Source: an uncultured Prevotellaceae bacterium (GTDB lineage: Bacteria > Bacteroidota > Bacteroidia > Bacteroidales > Bacteroidaceae). Taken from it: a stretch of 47,390 nt of DNA. This document shows positions 34,555 through 45,087 of this stretch, one piece after another (the stretch's first letter is position 1; each line of letters begins with the position of its first letter). Both the position numbers and the translations under genes were made by a program. The notes under the pieces were generated by a model. It did no database searches and had not been told where the DNA came from. It saw nothing but the letters and a program-made list of their open reading frames with translations. The stretch covers positions 1 to 47,390 of the forward strand of contig CACXXD010000002.1 of NCBI GenBank assembly GCA_902771445.1, in the 5' to 3' direction.

Positions 34555-34563
34555 TATCTTTGC
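34555..34563 (+). promoter_or_regulatory. -7 element of the rsfS-ftsH unit
   Basis: TATCTTTGC, a good TAnnTTTG box, 34 bp before the rsfS ATG. No clear -33 TTTG is present. Confidence 0.55.
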
Positions 34564-34597
34564 AAGACTTAAATGCATTAATTTACATTTTCACTTA

Positions 34598-34957
34598 ATG
34601 GAATCAACAGAGAAATTAGTTAGAACGATTATCAAAGGAATACAAGAAAAGAAGGGAAGCAATATTGCCGTGGCCGACCTGAGCGGAATCGACGGCACTA
34701 TATGCCACTACTTTGTTATTTGTCAAGGCAATTCGCCCGCACAGGTCGAGGCCATTGCCGAAAGCGTGGGCGACATGGCCCGCATGGAGCTGAAAGAGAA
34801 GCCGGCCCACGTGGTGGGACTGGAGAACGCTCAGTGGGTGGCTATGGACTATGCCGACGTGCTGGTACATATCTTCCTGCCCGACGTGAGAGACTATTAT
34901 GACCTGGAGCATCTGTGGGATGACGCCAAGCTGACACACATACCCGATTTAGACTAA
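34598..34957 (+). CDS. rsfS: Ribosomal silencing factor RsfS
   Basis: A 119-residue protein, the usual RsfS length, starting MESTEKLVRTIIKGIQEKKG; the open frame upstream includes the tRNA promoter and is not used. Family marks: DLSGIDGTICHYFVICQGNS, WVAMDYADVLVHIF and the end RDYYDLEHLWDDAKL. RsfS binds protein uL14 of the large ribosomal subunit and blocks subunit joining when nutrients are short. It is 8 bp before ftsH, so the two form one unit, an arrangement common in Bacteroidetes. Confidence 0.95.
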   Translation: MESTEKLVRTIIKGIQEKKGSNIAVADLSGIDGTICHYFVICQGNSPAQVEAIAESVGDMARMELKEKPAHVVGLENAQWVAMDYADVLVHIFLPDVRDYYDLEHLWDDAKLTHIPDLD

Positions 34958-34965
34958 GAAAAGAA

Positions 34966-37005
<2,040 letters not shown>

Positions 37006-37016
37006 ATTGTTAGAAT

Positions 37017-37250
37017 ATGATGACTACCAATAGTCCAGTTTTTACACCAGCTCAAATAGAAATTTTGAATGCGGTGTCCCATCTGAAAACGGAGGAAGAA
37101 ATAAAGGAATTGCAGCAAGCAATTTCCCACTTTTTCTTCCTTCGCGCTGAGAAAGAGATGGACAGGCTCTGGGATCAAGGGGTCTGGAACGAGAAAACAC
37201 TTGAGGATTTAAGGACTGCACACTATAGAACTCCATACATAACAGAGTGA
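37017..37250 (+). CDS. Small protein paired with a PIN toxin, probable antitoxin
   Basis: A 77-residue mostly helical, charged protein (TPAQIEILNAVSHLKTEEEI, then KELQQAISHFFFLRAEKEMD, ending HYRTPYITE). I do not recognise a named DNA-binding fold. Its function is inferred from context: it comes directly before a PIN-domain gene with a 1-bp overlap (TGATG), the normal layout of an antitoxin-toxin pair. The second Met (37020) could also be the start. Base composition of this gene and the next is visibly more AT-rich than ftsH or cdsA, which suggests acquisition. Confidence 0.65.
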   Translation: MMTTNSPVFTPAQIEILNAVSHLKTEEEIKELQQAISHFFFLRAEKEMDRLWDQGVWNEKTLEDLRTAHYRTPYITE

Positions 37251-37681
37251 TGCGACACGTTGTCATAGACACAAATTGCCTACTACAGATGATTTCACGA
37301 CACAATCCATACTATAGGGCATGGTCTGCATTTGACAATGGACAATATTATATCTGTGTCAGCAACGATATCATTAATGAATACCGGGAAATCATAGCAA
37401 AACTCACCAATGCCCTTGTTGCGGACAATGTAATTGCGACTATCATAAGAAGCCCTTACTGTTTACGATATGATCCTCATTTTCACTTTGGGCTGATAAC
37501 ACAAGATCCTGACGAAAACAAATTCGTTGACTGTGCAATCATTGCAAATGCAGACTATGTGGTCAGTGAAGACTCTCATTTCAACGAGTTCAAAGACATT
37601 CCGTTCCCACAAGTAAATGTACTAAAAATCAATGAATTTATGGCAGACATTGACAGTAAAGAAACTGAGATTACTTCATAA
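37250..37681 (+). CDS. PIN-domain ribonuclease, probable toxin
   Basis: A 143-residue protein with the PIN fold pattern: the first acid in HVVIDTNCLLQM, a glutamate in IINEYREI, and acids in DPDENKFVDCAIIANADYVV followed by SEDSHF. The acidic residues that bind the metal in PIN nucleases are present. It resembles the family of putative PIN toxins related to COG1569. ATG 37250 overlaps the stop of the preceding small gene; a GTG at 37247 is an alternative. Toxins of this type cut RNA when freed from the antitoxin. Toxicity here is inferred from family and pairing. Confidence 0.78.
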   Translation: MRHVVIDTNCLLQMISRHNPYYRAWSAFDNGQYYICVSNDIINEYREIIAKLTNALVADNVIATIIRSPYCLRYDPHFHFGLITQDPDENKFVDCAIIANADYVVSEDSHFNEFKDIPFPQVNVLKINEFMADIDSKETEITS

Positions 37682-37780
37682 AGGAAATTCTCATAACTAT
37701 ATCAGTTGCACTGCCAAATCGGTGCGTTTTCAAAAAGGTAAGCATTGACAGAAAAGAAAATTATTTAATAAGATAACGCG

Positions 37781-38629
37781 ATGAAAAATTTCGTTGTAAG
37801 AACCATCACAAGTGTATTTTTTGTAGCAGGCATCGTCACATGTTTTCTGAATCCGCGTGCTATGGTGCTGCTCTTTGCCTTGGTAACGGGAATGACCATC
37901 TGGGAGTTTGCCGGCCTTGTCAACAACCGTCCGCAGGTGACCATCAACCGCTTCATTACCACTGCGGCTGGCGTGTTCCTGTTTTTCGCTATGGCGGGCT
38001 ATAACAGTGGGCTCACACCCTCCAGCGTGTTCATCCCCTATCTGGTGAGCATCATCTACCTGATGATAGCCGAACTCTACCTAAAGGCGGAAGACCCCAT
38101 CCACAACTGGGCCTATACCATGATGTCGCAACTCTACATCGCCTTGCCCTTCTCCTTGCTGAACGTGCTGGCATTCCGCAGCAACGGACAGGAAATCATG
38201 TATTCCTACCTAACCCCGCTCTGCGTCTTCGTGTTCCTCTGGATCAACGACGCAGGAGCCTACATCTGCGGCTCCATGCTTGGACGCCACAAGCTGTTCC
38301 CCCGCATATCGCCGGGAAAGAGCTGGGAAGGAAGCATCGGCGGAGGTCTGCTGGTCATTGCCGCAGCCGTGCTGCTGTGGCACATCACCGAGCAATACGG
38401 AGCCAACGAACTGGGACTTTCGGCCATCGAATGGGCTGGCCTGGGACTGGTCATCGTCGTGTTCGGCACGTGGGGCGACCTGATAGAGAGCCTGTTCAAG
38501 CGCACACTGGGCATCAAGGACAGTGGCAACGTGCTGCCCGGACATGGCGGCATGCTCGACCGCTTCGACTCGACACTGATGGCTGTCCCTGCCGCCGTGG
38601 TCTACCTCTATACACTGACACTTTTTTAA
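37781..38629 (+). CDS. cdsA: Phosphatidate cytidylyltransferase CdsA
   Basis: A 282-residue polytopic membrane protein with the CdsA signature near its end: ESLFKRTLGIKDSGNVLPGH then GGMLDRFDS. Earlier parts show WINDAGAYICGSMLGRHKLF and PRISPGKSWEGSIGG. It makes CDP-diacylglycerol from phosphatidate and CTP, the branch point for all phospholipids. It lies 99 bp after the PIN gene and is probably the original downstream neighbour of ftsH. A strong hairpin follows. Confidence 0.96.
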   Translation: MKNFVVRTITSVFFVAGIVTCFLNPRAMVLLFALVTGMTIWEFAGLVNNRPQVTINRFITTAAGVFLFFAMAGYNSGLTPSSVFIPYLVSIIYLMIAELYLKAEDPIHNWAYTMMSQLYIALPFSLLNVLAFRSNGQEIMYSYLTPLCVFVFLWINDAGAYICGSMLGRHKLFPRISPGKSWEGSIGGGLLVIAAAVLLWHITEQYGANELGLSAIEWAGLGLVIVVFGTWGDLIESLFKRTLGIKDSGNVLPGHGGMLDRFDSTLMAVPAAVVYLYTLTLF

Positions 38630-38647
38630 GCCGGAAATAGGCATAGC

Positions 38648-38684
38648 GACGTAAACTCAGACTTCCACGGTCTGAGTTTATGTC
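38648..38684 (+). terminator. Intrinsic terminator after cdsA
   Basis: GACGTAAACTCAGAC (38648-38662) pairs with GTCTGAGTTTATGTC (38670-38684) at all 15 positions with one G.T pair; a 7-nt loop and then ATTTTA. It separates cdsA from the parA unit. Confidence 0.85.
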
Positions 38685-38746
38685 ATTTTAAGAGCCTAAA
38701 AAAAATTAAAATTGCATTTTACCTGCATTTTCTCGATAGAATTATG

Positions 38747-38755
38747 TAATTTTGC
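38747..38755 (+). promoter_or_regulatory. -7 element of the parA unit
   Basis: TAATTTTGC fits TAnnTTTG and lies 34 bp before the parA ATG. The -33 region is poor (TGCA). Confidence 0.5.
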
Positions 38756-38789
38756 AGTTCATTTAGTTTTATAGGAAAGAGATTGAAAA

Positions 38790-39563
38790 ATGGGAAAAAT
38801 TATTGCACTTGCCAACCAAAAAGGTGGTGTGGGAAAAACGACAACGACCATCAATCTGGCCGCATCACTTGCAACACTCGAAAAGACCGTATTGGTAGTG
38901 GACGCAGATCCACAGGCCAATGCATCCAGCGGACTGGGTGTTGACATCAAGGAAGTGGACTGTTCCATCTATGAGTGCATCATCGACAAAGCCGATGTGC
39001 GCGATGCTATCTATACGACCGACATTGACGGACTTGACATCATTCCAAGCCACATCGACCTGGTTGGCGCAGAAATAGAAATGCTGAATCTGGACAATCG
39101 CGAGAAGGTCATCAAGCAACTGCTCGAACCGATTCGCTCTGAATATGATTACATACTTATTGACTGTTCGCCCTCGCTGGGCCTCATCACGGTGAATGCC
39201 CTGACGGCTGCCGATTCAGTCATCATACCCGTGCAGTGCGAGTACTTCGCCCTCGAAGGCATCTCGAAGCTGCTGAACACCATCAAGATCATCAAGTCGA
39301 AACTGAACACCCGACTGGAGATTGAAGGATTCCTGCTGACAATGTACGACTCGCGCCTGCGTCTGGCCAACCAGATCTACGACGAGGTGAAGCGTCACTT
39401 CCAGGAACTGGTGTTCAAGACGGTCATCCAGCGCAACGTGAAGCTGTCGGAAAGTCCCTCGCACGGCCTGCCCGTCATTCTGTACGATGCCGACTCGACC
39501 GGCTCGAAGAACCACCTGGCACTGGCCAAGGAGATCATCAACAAGAACGCGTCAAGAAACTAA
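38790..39563 (+). CDS. parA: Chromosome-partitioning ATPase ParA (Soj)
   Basis: A 257-residue protein with the deviant Walker A motif KGGVGKTTTT (11-20), VLVVDADPQANASSGLG, IDCSPSLGLITVNAL and a basic C-terminal region. It is a chromosomal ParA/Soj by length and lack of an N-terminal HTH. ATP-bound dimers coat DNA and move ParB-bound origins. Its stop is 9 bp before parB. Genes of this kind usually lie near the replication origin; I looked for the parS palindrome TGTTNCACGTGNAACA by eye and found no copy. Confidence 0.96.
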   Translation: MGKIIALANQKGGVGKTTTTINLAASLATLEKTVLVVDADPQANASSGLGVDIKEVDCSIYECIIDKADVRDAIYTTDIDGLDIIPSHIDLVGAEIEMLNLDNREKVIKQLLEPIRSEYDYILIDCSPSLGLITVNALTAADSVIIPVQCEYFALEGISKLLNTIKIIKSKLNTRLEIEGFLLTMYDSRLRLANQIYDEVKRHFQELVFKTVIQRNVKLSESPSHGLPVILYDADSTGSKNHLALAKEIINKNASRN

Positions 39564-39572
39564 AATACCAGC

Positions 39573-40502
39573 ATGGCAGTACACAAGAAATTTGCAAAGA
39601 GCTCAGCCGCGTTAGGGCGCGGACTCGATGACATCGGCAACGGGCGTGGTCTCGATGCGCTCATCGACACCAGCGAAGTGAAGACACAGGGGTCTTCGAA
39701 TCTAAACGAGATTCCCATTGAGCAGATTGAGCCTAACCCCGACCAGCCTCGCCGCGAGTTCGACGAGACGGCCATGAAGGAACTGGCATCCAGCATTCAG
39801 ACGATGGGCATCATCGCCCCCATCACGCTGCGTCAGGTGGCTCCCGACCGCTACCAGATCATTGCCGGAGAGCGACGTTGGCGGGCTTCGCAAATGGCGG
39901 GTCTGACCACCATCCCTGCATACATCCGCACAGTGGAAGACGAGAACGTCATGGAACTGGCCCTCGTCGAGAACATACAGCGCGAAGACCTCAATGCCAT
40001 CGAGATTGCACTGGCCTACGAGCATCTGGCCGAGACGACCGGAATGACGCAGGAGAAGATTTCGGAGCGCGTGGGAAAGAGCCGCACAGCCGTCACCAAC
40101 TATCTGCGACTGCTGAAGCTGCCCGCACAGATCCAGATGGCACTGAAGAATCATGAGATTGACATGGGCCATGCCCGTGCGCTGCTCTCCATCGATTCTC
40201 CGTCCATGCAGCTGAAACTGTTCCGTGAGGTGCAGAAGAACCAGTACTCCGTGCGTAAGGTGGAAGAGATGGTGCAGATGCTGAAGAATGGCGACGATGT
40301 GCAGTCGGCCAACAAGAAGATTGCCTCGAAAGCCAAACTGCCTGAGGAGTTCAATATCCTGAAGAACCGTCTGGCCGACTTGTTTCAAACGAAAGTACAG
40401 ATGACCTGCTCGCCTAAGGGCAAAGGTAAAATCAGCATACCTTTCGCCAATGAAGACGAGCTGGAACGCATCATGAACTTGATAGACCGTCTGAAAAGTT
40501 GA
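39573..40502 (+). CDS. parB: Chromosome-partitioning protein ParB (Spo0J)
   Basis: A 309-residue protein. The N-terminus has the ParA-contacting type sequence SSAALGRGLDDI, then ParB boxes QIEPNPDQPRREF and GERRWRA (99-105), the CTP-binding motif, then VENIQREDLNAIEIALAYE and a helix-turn-helix around TQEKISERVGKSRTAVTNYL. It binds parS and loads as a CTP-gated clamp. Its stop overlaps the possible TTG start of the next gene as TTGA. Confidence 0.96.
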   Translation: MAVHKKFAKSSAALGRGLDDIGNGRGLDALIDTSEVKTQGSSNLNEIPIEQIEPNPDQPRREFDETAMKELASSIQTMGIIAPITLRQVAPDRYQIIAGERRWRASQMAGLTTIPAYIRTVEDENVMELALVENIQREDLNAIEIALAYEHLAETTGMTQEKISERVGKSRTAVTNYLRLLKLPAQIQMALKNHEIDMGHARALLSIDSPSMQLKLFREVQKNQYSVRKVEEMVQMLKNGDDVQSANKKIASKAKLPEEFNILKNRLADLFQTKVQMTCSPKGKGKISIPFANEDELERIMNLIDRLKS

Positions 40503-41329
40503 CACGCCACCTATATAATATTACACGCACACGCATGTTGTGGGTGTCGCTGTTGCTCTTCTGGGTGTTGGGCATCGGTGAGGGCAAGGCGCAGTCGGCA
40601 GTCAGCGACTCGTTGCCTGCGGTGGTGGTCAATGATTCGGTCGTGGCTGTGGTCAGAGACTCCATCAAGGCAGTGGCAGGCGACAGTATCGTTGCCGCGC
40701 TTGACTCGATGTATAACGCAATGGAGAAGGACAGCAGCGACATCGTAGCCATCAAGGCCATGACACGACCAGAACAGGAACTCAAGCCTGCCAAGACACC
40801 GAAGCCCAAGCGCGACTGGACAACGTGGCGGCCCGATCCGAAACGGGCCATGTGGCTGGCACTGGTCATTCCCGGCGGTGGACAGATTTACAACCGTAAA
40901 TACTGGAAACTGCCCATCTTCTACGGAGGATTCATTGGCTGTATTTATGCCCTGAACTGGAACAGCATGATGTATAAAGACTATCAGCAGGCCTATCTGG
41001 ACATCATGGACAGCGACCCTAACACGAACAGCTTCAACAAGTTCCTGCACCTGGGTAGACAGATCACTAATACGAATGTGGATTACTACAAGCAGGTGTT
41101 CAAGAACCGAAAGGACAAGTATCGGCGCTGGCGCGACATGAGTTTCTTTGTCATGGTGGGCATCTATGCCATCTCTGTCATCGACGCGTATGTGGATGCT
41201 GAGCTTTCAGACTTCGACATCTCGAAAGATCTCAGCATGAAGATTCGCCCAACCGTTATCGGCTCTGGCACAACACGGAATCCTCTGTATGCCACCTCCT
41301 TTGGTGTGAACTGCAGTCTGAACTTTTAA
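40499..41329 (+). CDS. DUF5683 membrane protein, parB-linked
   Basis: If read from the TTG at 40499, which overlaps the parB stop (TTGA), this is 276 residues with a basic start MTRHLYNITRTR before the hydrophobic leader MLWVSLLLFWVLGIGEGKAQ. ATG 40535 is an alternative, but it would leave the leader without its positive charges. After a Ser/Val-rich linker comes a conserved domain with PDPKRAMWLALVIPGGGQIY, NRKYWKLPIFYGGFIGCIYA and a last membrane helix. This matches DUF5683, found beside parB in many Bacteroidetes; its function is not known. Confidence 0.8.
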   Translation: MTRHLYNITRTRMLWVSLLLFWVLGIGEGKAQSAVSDSLPAVVVNDSVVAVVRDSIKAVAGDSIVAALDSMYNAMEKDSSDIVAIKAMTRPEQELKPAKTPKPKRDWTTWRPDPKRAMWLALVIPGGGQIYNRKYWKLPIFYGGFIGCIYALNWNSMMYKDYQQAYLDIMDSDPNTNSFNKFLHLGRQITNTNVDYYKQVFKNRKDKYRRWRDMSFFVMVGIYAISVIDAYVDAELSDFDISKDLSMKIRPTVIGSGTTRNPLYATSFGVNCSLNF

Positions 41330-41345
41330 AACGAACTTTTAAGAA

Positions 41346-42725
41346 ATGGAGAATCAAGAGAAGAAAAATAAAACAGGATTAGGAGCAAAGCGCTGGTTGT
41401 TCAGCGCTGCGTTCCTCTTTATACAGTCTTCGTTGCTCATCTCACCCATGCACGCACAAATTGTGGACGGCGAGGAAGAGGATGACGACGAGGAAGAAGT
41501 CACAACGACAACGAAAAGCGAAGAGGCTGCAAGCGATGACATTGACTTCCCCGAAGCAATGAACGAGGATCTGGACAGTCTGCTCAGCCTCTATCATGCC
41601 AAGACCTATCTCTCGACCGACGAAGACTGCAAGATGGGCGACATCAACCCGGTCTTCAGCAAAGAGACCTATATGGAGCGACTCAAGCGATTGCCTACTG
41701 TGATGGAAATGCCCTACAACGAAGTGGTGCAGACGTTCATTGAGCGATACACGGGACACCTGCGCCATTCGGTCAGTTTCATGCTGGGTGCCTCAAACTT
41801 CTTCATGCCCATCTTCGAGGAAGCACTGGAACTCTACCAGCTCCCTCTTGAACTGAAATACCTGCCCATCATCGAGTCGGCACTGAAACCCAATGCCGTC
41901 TCACGTGCTGGTGCTGCCGGACTCTGGCAGTTCATGGTCTCTACAGGCAAAGACTACGGACTGGAAATCAACTCTCTTCTCGACGAACGCCGCGACCCGG
42001 TCAGAGCCTCCTATGCCGCAGCCCACTACCTGTCGGATCTCTACAAGATATTTGGTGACTGGAATCTGGTGATCGCCGCCTACAACTGCGGTCCTTCGGC
42101 CATCAACAAGGCCATCCACCGTGCCAAAGGCGAGATGGACTACTGGAAGATTTATCCTTATCTGCCCAAAGAGACACGCGGCTATGTGCCTGCTTTCATT
42201 GCAGCCAACTATGTGATGAACTACTACTGCGAGCACAACATCTGCCCGATGCGATGCGAGTTGCCCCCCAAGACCGATACGGTCATGGTTACCCGCGATG
42301 TCCATTTTGACCAGATTGCCAACGTGCTCGGAGTGGATGTTGAGATGCTGCGCTCGCTGAACCCTGCCTACCGTCGCAATGTGGTGCCTGGCAACACAAA
42401 GCCTTCGGCCATCCGACTGATACCGAACGACATTGCCAGATTCATTGACCTGCAAGACTCCATCTACAGCTACAAGACGAATGAACTCCTGACCAAGCGC
42501 TATGAGGTTGAAGTGGACCACCGTCAGCTATCCTCAAGCAAGCGGAAGAGCAAAGTGCGTGGCCGTCGGAACCGTCAAGGCGGTAGCCAAAGCGTAACCA
42601 TTCGCAAAGGCGACACGCTTTCTGCCATTGCCAAGCGCAACGGCACTACCGTCAAAAAGCTGAAACAGCTGAACGGTCTGAAAAACAACAACGTTCGTGC
42701 CGGCAAGAAACTCAAGGTAAGATAG
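41346..42725 (+). CDS. MltD-like lytic transglycosylase with LysM domain
   Basis: A 459-residue exported protein. After a leader (KRWLFSAAFLFIQSSLLISP, ending MHAQ) comes an unusual acidic stretch, DGEEEDDDEEEVTTTT. The SLT domain has catalytic Glu177 in LKYLPIIESALKPNAVSRAG followed by AAGLWQFM, and later VIAAYNCGPSAINKAI. A linker rich in Lys and Arg leads to one C-terminal LysM (VTIRKGDTLSAIAKRNGTTV). It cleaves the glycan strands of peptidoglycan in the periplasm. It lies 16 bp after the DUF5683 gene and is likely in the parA unit. Confidence 0.92.
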   Translation: MENQEKKNKTGLGAKRWLFSAAFLFIQSSLLISPMHAQIVDGEEEDDDEEEVTTTTKSEEAASDDIDFPEAMNEDLDSLLSLYHAKTYLSTDEDCKMGDINPVFSKETYMERLKRLPTVMEMPYNEVVQTFIERYTGHLRHSVSFMLGASNFFMPIFEEALELYQLPLELKYLPIIESALKPNAVSRAGAAGLWQFMVSTGKDYGLEINSLLDERRDPVRASYAAAHYLSDLYKIFGDWNLVIAAYNCGPSAINKAIHRAKGEMDYWKIYPYLPKETRGYVPAFIAANYVMNYYCEHNICPMRCELPPKTDTVMVTRDVHFDQIANVLGVDVEMLRSLNPAYRRNVVPGNTKPSAIRLIPNDIARFIDLQDSIYSYKTNELLTKRYEVEVDHRQLSSSKRKSKVRGRRNRQGGSQSVTIRKGDTLSAIAKRNGTTVKKLKQLNGLKNNNVRAGKKLKVR

Positions 42726-42739
42726 CCTTTCGCTATCTT
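42719..42739 (+). terminator. Short hairpin at the transglycosylase stop
   Basis: AAGATAGC (42719-42726) pairs perfectly with GCTATCTT (42732-42739) around CTTTC and overlaps the stop codon. Only pyrimidine-rich sequence, not a T-run, follows, so termination may be weak. Confidence 0.4.
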
Positions 42740-42812
42740 GCCTCCTCTACTCTTTTGCATTACTGCTACTTTACCTTAATTCTTCCTGCCAACATCAATA
42801 CTTACTGTCACT

Positions 42813-45065
42813 ATGGACGAAGTACAACAACAGCGCGAAGCCGCTGATGAGAAACTGATTTACGATGCATTTCAAGTACTGCTGAACGACTATCTGAACT
42901 CGCGTCATCGCAAGAAGACCGACCTTATCACCAAGGCTTTCAACTTTGCCAAGCAGGCCCACAAAGGTGTGCGCCGCCTGTCGGGCGAGCCTTATATCAT
43001 GCACCCCATTGCCGTGGCACAGATTGTCTGCTCCGAAATCGGGCTAGGGTCTACCAGCATCTGTGCTGCCCTGCTGCACGACGTGGTCGAAGACACCGAA
43101 TATACTGTTGAGGACATTGAAAACATGTTCGGCCCTAAGATTGCGCAAATCGTCGACGGTCTGACTAAGATCAGTGGCGGCATCTTTGGCGAACAAGCTT
43201 CTGCACAGGCAGAGAACTTCAAGAAGCTGCTGCTCACCATGAGCGAGGACATCCGTGTCATCCTCATCAAGATTGCCGACCGTCTGCACAACATGCGCAC
43301 GCTCGACTCACAACCAGCCAACAAGCAATACAAGATTGCGGGCGAAACGCTCTATCTCTATGCTCCGCTGGCCCACCGTCTGGGACTCAACAAAATCAAG
43401 TCGGAACTGGAGAACCTGAGTTTCCGTTTCGAACACCCCGAAGAATATCAAGACATCCTCAACAAGCTGGAGGCCACCCGCGTCTCGCGCCATCAGTCGT
43501 TCGACAACTTCACGGCTCCCATCGAGGAAACACTGAAGCGCATGGGGTTGAAATATGAAATTAGAGAGCGCATCAAGACACCCTTCTCCATCTGGACAAA
43601 GATGCAGAACAAGCACGTATCGTTCGACGACATCTACGACATTCTGGCCGTGCGCATCATCTTCAAGCCCACCAGCCGCGAGATGGAAGCCAAGGAGTGT
43701 TTCAACATCTACGTCGAACTGAGCCAGATCTATAAGAGCCATCCCGATCGTCTGCGCGACTGGGTGAACCATCCCAAGTCGAACGGCTATCAGGCACTGC
43801 ACGTCACGCTCATGTCGCCCGAAGGCTTTTGGATTGAAGTGCAGATCCGTTCTGAGCGCATGGACGAGATTGCAGAGCAAGGCCTGGCCGCCCACTGGAA
43901 ATACAAGGAGGGGGGCGAATACAGCGAAGACGAGAACGAAATGAACGAGTGGCTGCACACCATCAAGGAGATTCTGGACGACCCGCAGCCCGATGCCATG
44001 GACTTTCTCGATGCCATCAAACTGAACCTCTTTGCCAGCGAGATATTCATCTTCACGCCAAAGGGCGAAATCAAGACCATGCCTGCCGACTGTACGGCGC
44101 TCGATTTCGCATTCTCCATCCACACATTCCTCGGTTCTCACTGCATTGGTGCGAAGGTCAATCACAAATTGGTGCCACTGAGCCATAAGCTGCAGAGCGG
44201 CGATCAGGTGGAGATTCTCACCTCTAAGTCGCAGCATGTTTCGCCCTCATGGATCAACTTTGTCTATACGGCAAAGGCGAAGGCCAAGATCCAGTCCATC
44301 CTCCGACGTGACAACCGTGAAGTACTGCAGGAAGGCGAGAATCTGCTGAACAGCTGGCTGACCAAGAACGGATTCGAAGCCAGCGATGCCATCATCGACC
44401 AGCTGGCAATGTTCCACGACATGAAGAACCAGGAAGAGCTGTTCATTGCACTGGGCGAAAAGTCCGTCTTGCTGGGCGAGAAAGACATTGACGAGCTGAA
44501 GGGCAAGAAGAGCGAAAGCAGTACTAACTGGCTCAAATACGTGCCTTTCGTCAAGTCGAAGAAGAAGGAAGAGGCAGCCCAGCCCGAACTTTTCACCGTT
44601 CCCGAAAAGTTCAATCGCAAGAAGCCTATCTATATCACCGACGACAACATCCATCAATACAAGTTCCCCGATTGCTGTCACCCCATTCCAGGCGACGATG
44701 TCCTGGGCTATATCGACAAGAAGAACCAGATTGAGATTCACAAGCGTTCCTGTTCGGTGGCCAACATGCTGAAGACGAGCTATGGCAACCGCATCCTCGA
44801 TGCCAAATGGGACATGCACAAGAAGCTCTTCTTCGATGCTTCCATCCACATGGCGGGCATCGACCGTCGGGGCTTGGTCAACGAGGTGACGCGTGTCATC
44901 TCAAATCAGCTGAACATCGACATCCGCAAACTGACGTTCACCACCGAAGACGGCATCTTCGACGGTGTCATCGACCTGCGTGTCCACGACTGCGAAGACC
45001 TGAAAGAAATCATGGACAGTCTGAAGTCCGTCGAAGGTCTAAAGGAGATTTCCCGCATCATGTAG
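42813..45065 (+). CDS. Bifunctional (p)ppGpp synthetase/hydrolase (RelA/SpoT family)
   Basis: A 750-residue protein with all parts of a bifunctional Rel. The hydrolase HD domain is intact (PYIMHPIAVAQIV, ALLHDVVEDTEYTVEDI, IKIADRLHNMRTLDS). The synthetase domain follows (IWTKMQNKHVSFDDIYDILA, HPKSNGYQALHVTLM, EVQIRSERMDEIAEQGLAAH), then TGS (IFIFTPKGEIKTMPADCTAL), a zinc-finger/CC region with FPDCCHPIPGDDVLGY, and a C-terminal ACT domain. It makes and removes the stringent-response alarmone. Both active sites keep their key motifs, so it can probably do both. It starts 87 bp after the transglycosylase gene. Confidence 0.96.
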   Translation: MDEVQQQREAADEKLIYDAFQVLLNDYLNSRHRKKTDLITKAFNFAKQAHKGVRRLSGEPYIMHPIAVAQIVCSEIGLGSTSICAALLHDVVEDTEYTVEDIENMFGPKIAQIVDGLTKISGGIFGEQASAQAENFKKLLLTMSEDIRVILIKIADRLHNMRTLDSQPANKQYKIAGETLYLYAPLAHRLGLNKIKSELENLSFRFEHPEEYQDILNKLEATRVSRHQSFDNFTAPIEETLKRMGLKYEIRERIKTPFSIWTKMQNKHVSFDDIYDILAVRIIFKPTSREMEAKECFNIYVELSQIYKSHPDRLRDWVNHPKSNGYQALHVTLMSPEGFWIEVQIRSERMDEIAEQGLAAHWKYKEGGEYSEDENEMNEWLHTIKEILDDPQPDAMDFLDAIKLNLFASEIFIFTPKGEIKTMPADCTALDFAFSIHTFLGSHCIGAKVNHKLVPLSHKLQSGDQVEILTSKSQHVSPSWINFVYTAKAKAKIQSILRRDNREVLQEGENLLNSWLTKNGFEASDAIIDQLAMFHDMKNQEELFIALGEKSVLLGEKDIDELKGKKSESSTNWLKYVPFVKSKKKEEAAQPELFTVPEKFNRKKPIYITDDNIHQYKFPDCCHPIPGDDVLGYIDKKNQIEIHKRSCSVANMLKTSYGNRILDAKWDMHKKLFFDASIHMAGIDRRGLVNEVTRVISNQLNIDIRKLTFTTEDGIFDGVIDLRVHDCEDLKEIMDSLKSVEGLKEISRIM

Positions 45066-45087
45066 TCACCCCAAACATTTTCCCGCT

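Noticed and set aside
38790..40502. parS site near parAB
   Set aside because: I scanned for TGTTNCACGTGNAACA-like palindromes by eye and found none; absence in this window does not exclude sites elsewhere.
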